From DASTSN01 sp035760665 (lineage in GTDB: Bacteria > Bacteroidota > Bacteroidia > Chitinophagales > Chitinophagaceae), in NCBI GenBank assembly GCA_035760665.1, contig DASTSN010000069.1:1-64000 (forward strand): a DNA stretch of 64,000 nt, given 5' to 3'. The notes under the pieces were generated by a model, which did no database searches, was not told the origin of the DNA, and saw only the letters and a program-made list of their open reading frames with translations. The translations under genes were made by a program, and so were the position numbers. Shown here in pieces: positions 8,163-15,791 of the stretch. How positions within the stretch are numbered: the first letter of the stretch is position 1; each line of letters opens with the position of its first letter.

Positions 8163-10562
8163 ATGCACGACAGTCGACCCACATATCGCCCAGTAAAAGT
8201 GAACAGCCGCCTTTCCCTCCGGCCGCTGATCAGCCTGTTGCGACAAACGCTGGAGCGCGGCAAGCCCGGTATGCAAAAACTTTACGGTCATATGCTGCGC
8301 CAGTTCGAAGCCAGGCCCGAACTGCTGAAACCGCAGCAGGATACCAGCCTGATGAAAAAAAACCGCGAACTGGTGGAAATGTTAATGACTACCATTTTTT
8401 CGCCCGCGGCAGCAGAACAGGACAGTCTTTATGCAGTGGCCTATCCGTTCAGCTTCGATATCGTCTATGCATCCGACCTGTTTGATACCTATTTTATACG
8501 CCCCGGCACCAACCAGGTCAAACTGCCCAACAGCTGGCTGGAGCAGGAACTGGAAAAGGAACGGGCGCAGTTTGCCTGCACAATCATCCTGCAGAAATAT
8601 TTTGGATACCAGTCACCGGAAATAGCGCATGCCGTTTTTCCCTTTGCCGATCCCGCAACAGGCCTGACACGGTATTTTGAACTGAATATCGATCCGCGCT
8701 TTATCGATGTAACGGTAAACGGGGATATGCCGGTCAGCAAAACCAGCCTGCTGTGTCCGCAAACCAACCAGCTGCTGCCGATGGAAGAACTCAGCCGGAT
8801 CATTCCGCTGGATAAATTTGTGTTTGAAGGGCTCTCTGTTATCAGGGTACAGGATATTACCACACGTGAAATCATCTCGCGGATCAAAAATGATTTGCTC
8901 GATATAAATGCTTTCGGCGATGCAACGGTTTATCAACGCCTGCACAGTCGCATGCAGGGCCTGCTGGGGATGAAAGATGTGCGGATTGGCATAACCCCAT
9001 TTTTTAAAATAAATAACCGCTACGTCTATGCCGGGCCACTGAACAGCCTCAGCTTTATTTTCAGGCATGGTAAACAGTCGGAACAAAAAGATAGCATTAA
9101 CGATGCGTTTCACCAGTTATTTTCTCAAACTGGTAAGCCCCTCGTAGTTGGCACAATCACGGAAAATGATACACAGCGGTTCGGGAATATGTCCTACTAC
9201 TTTGATGAGGGGATTCACAGCCTCGTCATCTGCCCCTTGAAAAACAGCAGGGGCCTGCTGGGGATACTGGAAATTGTGTCGGACGAAGCGGGAAAGCTCA
9301 GCAACCGGGATATTGAAAAAATTGAACCGGCATTGCCCTTGTTTGCAAGGGCACTTGAAAAGAGTGCAGAAAGCCTGGTAAACCAGGTCGACCGCGTCAT
9401 TAAAGAACAGTTTACTGCTGTGCAGCCTGCTGTGGAATGGAAGTTTACCGAAACGGCACTTACCTACCTGGCAGCAAAAAATCAGCACAAAGATGCCAGG
9501 CTGCCCCGCATTGCCTTTCATAACGTATTCCCCCTTTTTGGGGCTATTGATATTCGAAATTCTACGCTGGAAAGAGCACAGGCCATCCGGCTGGACCTGG
9601 CAGAACAACTGGAGAGGAGTGCTGCCATGATTGATAAAGCCCGCCCGCAGCTGCAGCTGCCACTGCTGGATGAAGTCTCGTTTAAAATCAATCAGTACCT
9701 GTCAGCTACAGCTGCGCCGTTGCAGGCGGATGAAGAAATGCTCATCCGTGATTTTTTAAAAGAACAGGTCACCCCGATTTTATTGCATATACGCGAAACG
9801 CTGGGATGGCTCAAACAAGACCTGGACCGGTATTTTGCAGCGCTTAACCTGGCCACAGGCATGATTGATCATCACCGGAAAGATGTTGATGACAGTATTG
9901 CCCTGATCAACGAAACTCTGGTCAGCTTTATCGATCAGGAACAAGCAGCGGCGCAAAAAGCGTATCCGTTTTACTTTGAACGCTATGTTACGGATGGCGT
10001 GGAATTTAATATGTACATTGGCCAGTCCATTACGCCGGATCAAAGGTTTGACGAACTGTACCTGAAAAATATCAGGATGTGGCAATTGGTCCTGCTGGCA
10101 AAATCGGCTCAAATGGTTGCCGGGTTAACACACCGTTTGCCACTGCCATTAAATACCACCCAGCTAATTCTTGCACACAGCAACCCCTTATCCATCAGTT
10201 TCCGCACCGAAGAACGAAGCTTTGACGTGGATGGCGCTAATAATATGCGCTACGAGATTTTGAAAAAAAGAATTGACAAAGTGCATATTAAAAACAGTCG
10301 GGAACGGCTGACACAACCCGGAAAGCTTGCAGTCGTTTACTCACAGGCAAAAGAAGCGGAGGAGTACCTTGGTTATACGGCTTTTTTGCAAAACCGGGGC
10401 TTATTACAACCCGGCGTAGAGCAGCTTGACCTGGAAGAATTACAGGGTATCAGCGGACTGAAAGCCCTGCGGGTTAGTATTAATATGGAAACCGGGAACA
10501 ACACAACAACCTATCCTGCGGAACTGTCCTCCCTGACAATTGAACAACTGATCAACCGGTAA
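8163..10562 (+). CDS. Large GAF-domain-type protein of unknown function
   Basis: A 799-aa protein with no signal peptide or membrane segment. The middle part (residues about 300-410, with RYVYAGPLNSLSFIF, SYYFDEGIHSLVICPLKNSRGLLGILEI) reads as a GAF sensory domain. The flanks are helical; residues about 450-490 carry FPLFGAIDIRNSTLERAQAI, reminiscent of the opening of a cyclase-like domain, but no catalytic cyclase residues can be followed after it. The C-terminal 200 residues form a conserved-looking alpha/beta region without a recognised family. It is probably a cytoplasmic ligand sensor; there is no attached histidine kinase, GGDEF or HTH output, so the output is unknown. It converges on the next gene. 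Confidence 0.7.
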   Translation: MHDSRPTYRPVKVNSRLSLRPLISLLRQTLERGKPGMQKLYGHMLRQFEARPELLKPQQDTSLMKKNRELVEMLMTTIFSPAAAEQDSLYAVAYPFSFDIVYASDLFDTYFIRPGTNQVKLPNSWLEQELEKERAQFACTIILQKYFGYQSPEIAHAVFPFADPATGLTRYFELNIDPRFIDVTVNGDMPVSKTSLLCPQTNQLLPMEELSRIIPLDKFVFEGLSVIRVQDITTREIISRIKNDLLDINAFGDATVYQRLHSRMQGLLGMKDVRIGITPFFKINNRYVYAGPLNSLSFIFRHGKQSEQKDSINDAFHQLFSQTGKPLVVGTITENDTQRFGNMSYYFDEGIHSLVICPLKNSRGLLGILEIVSDEAGKLSNRDIEKIEPALPLFARALEKSAESLVNQVDRVIKEQFTAVQPAVEWKFTETALTYLAAKNQHKDARLPRIAFHNVFPLFGAIDIRNSTLERAQAIRLDLAEQLERSAAMIDKARPQLQLPLLDEVSFKINQYLSATAAPLQADEEMLIRDFLKEQVTPILLHIRETLGWLKQDLDRYFAALNLATGMIDHHRKDVDDSIALINETLVSFIDQEQAAAQKAYPFYFERYVTDGVEFNMYIGQSITPDQRFDELYLKNIRMWQLVLLAKSAQMVAGLTHRLPLPLNTTQLILAHSNPLSISFRTEERSFDVDGANNMRYEILKKRIDKVHIKNSRERLTQPGKLAVVYSQAKEAEEYLGYTAFLQNRGLLQPGVEQLDLEELQGISGLKALRVSINMETGNNTTTYPAELSSLTIEQLINR

Positions 10563-10606
10563 GCCCGGCGCTGTTTTTCGCAGGTTGCTTTATCATAAAC
10601 ACCAGG

Positions 10607-11572
10607 TCAGGGCTGATAGGAAAACCTGACAATCGTAGCATCCCCGTCGCCACCTTCGTTAGAGATAAAGAGATCACCGTTAGGTGCAAACGCTATACCT
10701 TCCGGTTGCCGGAAATAGTCCGGGTTCAGTCGCCATGCTTCTTTTACAACACCGTCCGTACCCGCCACCACCAGCAGTTTACCAATTGAAGACACGATAT
10801 ACAGGTTGCCCTGCAGCGGGTGAATAGCGGCAGCAGAGGGAAAAAATTTTGCATCCGGATCGTTGAGCTTTTTACGAATAGCAGCAATATTGATAGTGTA
10901 CAGGGCTGAATCGGCAAAGCGACCGGTGCCGATATCAAGCCGGTAGGCGTTCCGACCTGCATCTTTTTCATGATGACAGCTCTTGCAAAGCATGATTAAG
11001 GAATGAAGGCCGGGATCGTAATAAAGTGTTTCAAATTCGTTGTGGGTGCCTGCCAGCTGGTCAAGTACGTGTCCCTTAGGAGCTGCGCTGCTGGCAAACC
11101 CGGGCACTGCCACCACGGTGCCGTTACTGATCAGGAGGTAGGCGGTGCTGTCCACCACTGCGATGTCTTCGTAATCATCCTTTTTGCCAAAATGCGCAGA
11201 AGGGTAATGCTCTGGGGAAGGATCCTTCAGCGAAACTGTAAATAGTTTTCCCTCTTCGTCGTTTTCTGCCAGCAGGCTACTGTCTTTTTGCAGGTAAGCA
11301 ATGCCGGAAATTTCCCGGAGCTGATGCCCAAGTATTATAATCGAGGGATGCGCAAAATCATAATACCGGTACAATCCGGTATCAAGCCTGGTAGGTTGTG
11401 TTATGACGCCGGCTGCGGGTAATTGCCGGCTTTTACAGGCTGTTGTAGAAATCACCATGAAGAATGTGCCGGCCAGGCAGGCGCGGCGCACAGGGAAAAA
11501 ATACTTATTTACCCGATTAAGGATAAGTCGTATCTTTTTATCTAAATTTATCATGGTTAAATTTTGATGCAT
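10607..11572 (-). CDS. SdiA-regulated-family beta-propeller lipoprotein
   Basis: Predicted lipoprotein of up to 321 aa. An N-terminal hydrophobic stretch ends in the lipobox STTAC, followed by an NHL/SdiA-regulated-type propeller; the signature RQPEGIAFAPNGDLFISNEGG is at the C-terminus and the first blade has LREISGIAYL. An internal C-x2-C (LCKSCHH) is unusual and could bind metal. Start choice is open: the first ATG at 11572 overlaps the start codon of the divergent HD-domain gene, and an ATG at 11554 would remove that overlap. Function of the family is poorly defined; binding or hydrolysis of a small exported ligand is inferred only. Confidence 0.75.
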   Translation of the reverse strand: MHQNLTMINLDKKIRLILNRVNKYFFPVRRACLAGTFFMVISTTACKSRQLPAAGVITQPTRLDTGLYRYYDFAHPSIIILGHQLREISGIAYLQKDSSLLAENDEEGKLFTVSLKDPSPEHYPSAHFGKKDDYEDIAVVDSTAYLLISNGTVVAVPGFASSAAPKGHVLDQLAGTHNEFETLYYDPGLHSLIMLCKSCHHEKDAGRNAYRLDIGTGRFADSALYTINIAAIRKKLNDPDAKFFPSAAAIHPLQGNLYIVSSIGKLLVVAGTDGVVKEAWRLNPDYFRQPEGIAFAPNGDLFISNEGGDGDATIVRFSYQP

Positions 11573-12839
11573 GAATGTTCCTAATACGCCACTCCTGGCC
11601 GAAGCCCAGATTTATGTGACCGATCTGTTGCACAGTAAAATTAATAAAAGCCTTACGTTTCATAATATAGAGCACACACAGGACGTGGTGGCAGCATCAA
11701 AGCAACTCGCCGATCATTATCAGCTAAGCAGCGACGACCGCCTGGTTTTGATGCTGGCAGCCTGGTTTCATGATACGGGCTACATATATGGAAAAATGGA
11801 AGGGCACGAAGAAGAAAGCGCAGAGATTGCAAAAGAGTTTTTGTCCACCCGCAATGTTTCTCCACATATTATAGATGCGGTTGTTGCAGCTATCAGGGCA
11901 ACGAAAATACCACAATCGCCTACTACGCTGGTAGAACAGATGCTTTGCGATGCCGACCTGGCTCACCTGGGTAATGAATGTTTTAAACGGAAAAACAGCT
12001 TGCTGCGCAGCGAAATGAGTTTTTTTAGCGGTGAAGAAATTTCGAAGAAAAAATGGAGAAAAATCAATATTGAATTTTTAGAAAAACACCGCTATTTCAC
12101 CGATTATGCACTTGCGCATTTACAGCCTGTCCAGGACCAGCACCTGGCAGAAATAAAAAAAAAGCATGAAGCAGCAGTGCCTCCGCAAAACCCGGAAGAA
12201 GTGTTGATGTCAGCGGCGCAGGAATTAAAAAGCGAATCCGACACCCGTAAGAAAAAAGAAAAAGAAGACCGTACCGAAAGAGGGATCTCCACGGTATTCC
12301 GCATCATGGCATCCAACCATGCCAACCTGAGTCACATGGCCGATAACAAGGCCCATATCATGATTTCTGTAAATTCCATTATTCTCTCAGTTGTTATCTC
12401 GTTGTTGATACGCCATCTGGATGAGCACCGGAACCTGGTGATTCCCACCATGCTGCTTGTTGGGTTTTGTACGGGAGCAACAATTTTCGCGGTGCTGGCA
12501 ACACGACCTAAAATTATCGGCGGCACCTTTTCGGTGGATGATATTCATAATAAAACAACCAACCTGCTTTTCTTTGGTAATTTTCACAAAATGAAGCTCG
12601 AAGATTATGACTGGGCAATGAAGCAAATGCTCAACGACCGCAATTACCTGTACGAAAGCATCATCAAAGACATTTATTACCTGGGAGTGGTGCTGGCCAG
12701 GAAATATAAATACCTGCGCATTTCCTATAATATTTTTATGGTAGGCCTGATTGTAGCCACGCTGGCTTTTGGTATCACAATGGTCGCCGATTCATTGTGG
12801 GGACATGCTACTACTACCGCACCGGCGGTGACACCCTGA
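11571..12839 (+). CDS. HD phosphohydrolase fused to Pycsar-type membrane effector domain (DUF5706)
   Basis: A 422-aa two-part protein. The N-terminal half (residues 1-200) is an HD domain with H31 and H35 in FHNIEHT, H67-D68 in WFHDTGY, H79 and D129 in CDADLAHLG, the ligands expected for a metal-dependent phosphohydrolase. After a charged KKKEKED linker comes a PycTM-like domain: RGISTVFRIMASNHANLSHM, then ADNKAHIMISVNSIILSV leading into a membrane helix (about 262-282), a second helix (about 290-310) and a last one (about 383-405). In Pycsar defence, such membrane effectors respond to cCMP or cUMP made by a neighbouring cyclase. No nucleotide cyclase is adjacent here, so the HD domain may itself handle the nucleotide. 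It starts on top of the divergent lipoprotein gene's start. Confidence 0.85.
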   Translation: MNVPNTPLLAEAQIYVTDLLHSKINKSLTFHNIEHTQDVVAASKQLADHYQLSSDDRLVLMLAAWFHDTGYIYGKMEGHEEESAEIAKEFLSTRNVSPHIIDAVVAAIRATKIPQSPTTLVEQMLCDADLAHLGNECFKRKNSLLRSEMSFFSGEEISKKKWRKINIEFLEKHRYFTDYALAHLQPVQDQHLAEIKKKHEAAVPPQNPEEVLMSAAQELKSESDTRKKKEKEDRTERGISTVFRIMASNHANLSHMADNKAHIMISVNSIILSVVISLLIRHLDEHRNLVIPTMLLVGFCTGATIFAVLATRPKIIGGTFSVDDIHNKTTNLLFFGNFHKMKLEDYDWAMKQMLNDRNYLYESIIKDIYYLGVVLARKYKYLRISYNIFMVGLIVATLAFGITMVADSLWGHATTTAPAVTP

Positions 12840-12875
12840 GAAGTAACCGGAACTGTTTATGCATGCAGTGGCTTT

Positions 12876-14720
12876 TTACAGCAGCTTTTTGATGGCATCC
12901 ACCAACTCCGATTTGGTGATCGGTATCCCCATTATTTTGTTGTACCCCTGCGCGTCCACCAGGTAAACATCTCGGATGATTTTGACCAGCTGGCCGTTAT
13001 TAATTTCCGGAATCAAAACCTTGTCAAATCGCTTCAGCAAGGCGCCCAGGTTTTTGGGAAAGGGTCGTAGGTAACGGAGGTGGGCATGTGCCACTTCTTG
13101 GCCGGCAGCTACCAGTTCCTGTACAGCCGTTTTGATGGTTCCGTACGTGGAGCCCCAGCCCAGTACCAGAAGTTTTCCTTTTTCAGGGCCGGTTTCTATT
13201 TGCTGGTCGGGAATGTATTCAGCTATTTTGTCAACTTTTTCCTGACGGATTTTTACCATGAGCTGGTGATTTTCCGGATCGTAGCTGACATTGCCGGTGA
13301 TATTTTCTTTTTCCAGCCCGCCAATCCGGTGTTCAAGTCCTGGTGTTCCGGGAATAGCCCAGGGCCTTGCCAGTTTTTCATCGCGCAGGTAGGGCTGCAA
13401 TTTTTCCTCACCGGGGTTCAGCGCTGTTTTAAAATGTATAGAAATACGAGGTAGTTGATCTGCAGAAGGAAATTTCCAGGGTTCCGCGCCGTTGGCAATA
13501 TACCCGTCGCTCAGGAAAAGCACGGGTGTCATGTGCTGTATAGAAATGCGAACGGCCTCATAAACCGCATCAAAGCAATCGGCCGGCGTGGAGGCAGAGA
13601 TGACCGGCATTGGGCACTCACCGTTCCTGCCATAATATGCTTGTAATAAATCGCTTTGTTCCGTTTTGGTGGGCAGGCCAGTTGACGGACCACCACGTTG
13701 TATATCGCAAATAATCAGGGGAATTTCAAGCATCACAGCCAGGCCCATGGCTTCTCCTTTCAGCGCAATACCAGGTCCGGAGGTTGTGGTAACACCAAGG
13801 GCCCCGCCGTAGCTGGCGCCGATGGCCGATGAAATGGCGGCAATCTCGTCTTCGGCCTGAAAGGTGCGCACACCAAAATTTTTATGACGGCTTAACTCAT
13901 GTAAGATATCCGATGCCGGCGTGATGGGGTATGAACCCAGGAACAAGGGAAGCCCGCTTTTTTGAGAGGCGGCAATAAGTCCGTATGCCAGTGCCTGGTT
14001 ACCCATGATAGAGCGGTAAGTGCCGCTTTCCATTTTGGCTTTTTCCACTTTATAGGTAGTGGTAAACGTTTCAGTGGTATCGCCATAATTATACCCGGCC
14101 TGTAAAGCTTTGATATTGCTGTTCAGTATCTCATCTTTTTTTCCAAACTTTTCTTTAAGAAACTGGACTGTACTTTCCATGTCCCGGTTATACATCCAGT
14201 ACAAAAATCCCAGTACGAACATGTTTTTGGCCCTGTCTTTTTCCTTGGTTCCCATGGTAAATTCTTTCAGGGCCTCCCGGGTCATCTTGGTTACATCCAT
14301 TTTAATGACCTCGTAATTCTGCAGGCTGCCGTCTTCCAGCGGGTTCACACCATCGGGATAATTAGCAAGGCGCAGGTTTTTGGAGTCAAAGCCATCAGTA
14401 TTGGCAATAATCTTTCCGCCTTTTTTCAGCTGTTTCAGGTTGGTTTTCAGTGCTGCTGCATTCATGGCTACCAATATATCACAGGCATCACCGGGGGTAA
14501 AGACAGGGTTACTGGAAAACCGCAGCTGGTAGCCACTCACGCCGGGCAATGTACCTTGTGGGGCACGTATTTCCGCCGGGAAATCCGGGAAGGTGGCCAA
14601 ATCAATTCCTAAAAGGGCAGTGTTATTGGTAAACTGGCTGCCGGTCAGCTGCATCCCATCACCACTATCCCCGGCAAATTTTATGACAACATCATTGAGA
14701 ACTTCTTGCTTACGTATCAC
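12876..14720 (-). CDS. korA: 2-oxoacid:ferredoxin oxidoreductase, fused gamma-alpha subunit
   Basis: A 614-aa subunit of a 2-oxoglutarate (or pyruvate-type) ferredoxin oxidoreductase, which decarboxylates 2-oxoacids to acyl-CoA while reducing ferredoxin. The gamma domain comes first (GDSGDGMQLTG, FPAEIRAPQGT), followed by the alpha domain (SYPITPASDILHELS, QAEDEIAAISSAIGASYGG, TTSGPGIALKGEAMGLAV). The start is GTG at 14720, supported by a perfect -7 TACATTTG at 14737-14744 and by the family-typical N-terminus. The TPP-binding beta subunit (korB) is not adjacent on either side and must be encoded elsewhere. Confidence 0.92.
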   Translation of the reverse strand: MIRKQEVLNDVVIKFAGDSGDGMQLTGSQFTNNTALLGIDLATFPDFPAEIRAPQGTLPGVSGYQLRFSSNPVFTPGDACDILVAMNAAALKTNLKQLKKGGKIIANTDGFDSKNLRLANYPDGVNPLEDGSLQNYEVIKMDVTKMTREALKEFTMGTKEKDRAKNMFVLGFLYWMYNRDMESTVQFLKEKFGKKDEILNSNIKALQAGYNYGDTTETFTTTYKVEKAKMESGTYRSIMGNQALAYGLIAASQKSGLPLFLGSYPITPASDILHELSRHKNFGVRTFQAEDEIAAISSAIGASYGGALGVTTTSGPGIALKGEAMGLAVMLEIPLIICDIQRGGPSTGLPTKTEQSDLLQAYYGRNGECPMPVISASTPADCFDAVYEAVRISIQHMTPVLFLSDGYIANGAEPWKFPSADQLPRISIHFKTALNPGEEKLQPYLRDEKLARPWAIPGTPGLEHRIGGLEKENITGNVSYDPENHQLMVKIRQEKVDKIAEYIPDQQIETGPEKGKLLVLGWGSTYGTIKTAVQELVAAGQEVAHAHLRYLRPFPKNLGALLKRFDKVLIPEINNGQLVKIIRDVYLVDAQGYNKIMGIPITKSELVDAIKKLL

Positions 14721-14736
14721 GTTGATTAGATTTATA

Positions 14737-14744
14737 CAAATGTA
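14737..14744 (-). promoter_or_regulatory. -7 element for korA
   Basis: TACATTTG on the minus strand, an exact match to the Bacteroidota TAnnTTTG consensus, 17 nt before the GTG start at 14720. It decides in favour of the GTG start. Confidence 0.65.
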
Positions 14745-14804
14745 AAAACTGATGGATTATGAATGATTTTTTCTTTAAATCTACTGAAATGTCAATAAAA
14801 CAAA

Positions 14805-14826
14805 CAACCGGGCTGCGGCCCGGTTG
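14805..14826 (-). terminator. Terminator downstream of the AIM24-family gene
   Basis: Perfect 9-bp stem CAACCGGGC / GCCCGGTTG around a TGCG loop; on the minus strand it is followed by the T-rich tract complementary to 14790-14804. Confidence 0.8.
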
Positions 14827-14862
14827 TAAAAGAATTGGTTTTGATAAAAAAAATCCTGTCGC

Positions 14863-15672
14863 TCAATACCTGCCATCGCCGTCCAGCAGGTTACCCAGTC
14901 CGCCAAGAATGCTTCCTTCCTCCTTACGGTTGTAGGTGCCATAGGCCACCAGGCGGCCTGCCAGCCGGCTGATGGGTAAGGATTGTATCCACACTTTTCC
15001 CGGGCCACGCAAGATGGCAAAGAACAGACCTTCTCCGCCAAACATCCAGTTTTTTATGCCGCGTACAAACTCGATATCAAAATCGATACCGCCGGTATAT
15101 CCCACCACGCAACCGGTATCCACTTTCAGTATTTCGCCGGGTTGCAGGGTTTTCTCAATCACATATCCCCCGGCATGCAGAAAGGCCATGCCATCGCCTT
15201 CCAGTTTTTCCATAATAAAACCTTCGCCTCCAAAAATACCGGTGCCCAGCCGGCGCTGAAACTGAATGCCAATGCTGACACCCTTGGCGGCACACAGAAA
15301 AGCATCCTTCTGCGCAATAATGCGGCCCCCCAGTTGCTGCAAATCCAGCGGAATAATTTTGCCGGTATATGGCGCTGCAAAAGATACCCGTTTTTTACCC
15401 TGACCTACATTGGTAAATGCCGTCATAAATAAGCTTTCACCAACGAGGAGCCGTTTACCTGCCGACATTAATTTGCCCAGGAAGCCGCCTTGCTGTTGCT
15501 GGCTGCCATCACCAAAAATCGTTTGCATCTGGATACCATCATCCATCATCATCATCGCGCCGCTTTCGGCAATGGCTGTTTCGTTCGGGTCCAGTTCTAC
15601 TTCAACAAACTGAAGCTCTTCGCCAAAAATTTTATAATCAATTTCGTGGTTGCTGCGGGTAGTATAGTCCAT
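14863..15672 (-). CDS. AIM24/TIGR00266-family protein
   Basis: A 269-aa protein of the AIM24 family (double-stranded beta-helix fold, cytoplasmic, function not firmly known). It is rich in glycine: GGFLGKLMSAGKRLLVGESLFMTAFTN, FVRGIKNWMFGGEGLFFAILRGPG and the C-terminal GSILGGLGNLLDGDGRY are family hallmarks. A TTG at 15687 would add five residues, but that codon overlaps the -7 element TAATTTTG, so the ATG at 15672 is taken as the start. It lies upstream of korA on the same strand but is separated from it by a terminator, so the two are probably independent units. Confidence 0.88.
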   Translation of the reverse strand: MDYTTRSNHEIDYKIFGEELQFVEVELDPNETAIAESGAMMMMDDGIQMQTIFGDGSQQQQGGFLGKLMSAGKRLLVGESLFMTAFTNVGQGKKRVSFAAPYTGKIIPLDLQQLGGRIIAQKDAFLCAAKGVSIGIQFQRRLGTGIFGGEGFIMEKLEGDGMAFLHAGGYVIEKTLQPGEILKVDTGCVVGYTGGIDFDIEFVRGIKNWMFGGEGLFFAILRGPGKVWIQSLPISRLAGRLVAYGTYNRKEEGSILGGLGNLLDGDGRY

Positions 15673-15684
15673 AATCTTTTTTTT

Positions 15685-15692
15685 CAAAATTA
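15685..15692 (-). promoter_or_regulatory. -7 element for the AIM24-family gene
   Basis: TAATTTTG on the minus strand, exact TAnnTTTG match, 12 nt before the ATG at 15672; it overlaps the rejected TTG start at 15687. Confidence 0.65.
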
Positions 15693-15791
15693 CGGAAGAT
15701 CAGCGCCACAACTGCACCGGTTATGTAAAACCCGCTTGTTAATAGGCAGGAATTCTTTACTTTGACGATTCTATTCAAAAACTATTCAGGT

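Noticed and set aside
7868..8485. 205-codon frame between nth and the GAF-type gene
   Set aside because: It overlaps the end of nth and the start of the GAF-type gene in another frame; both of those have strong support.
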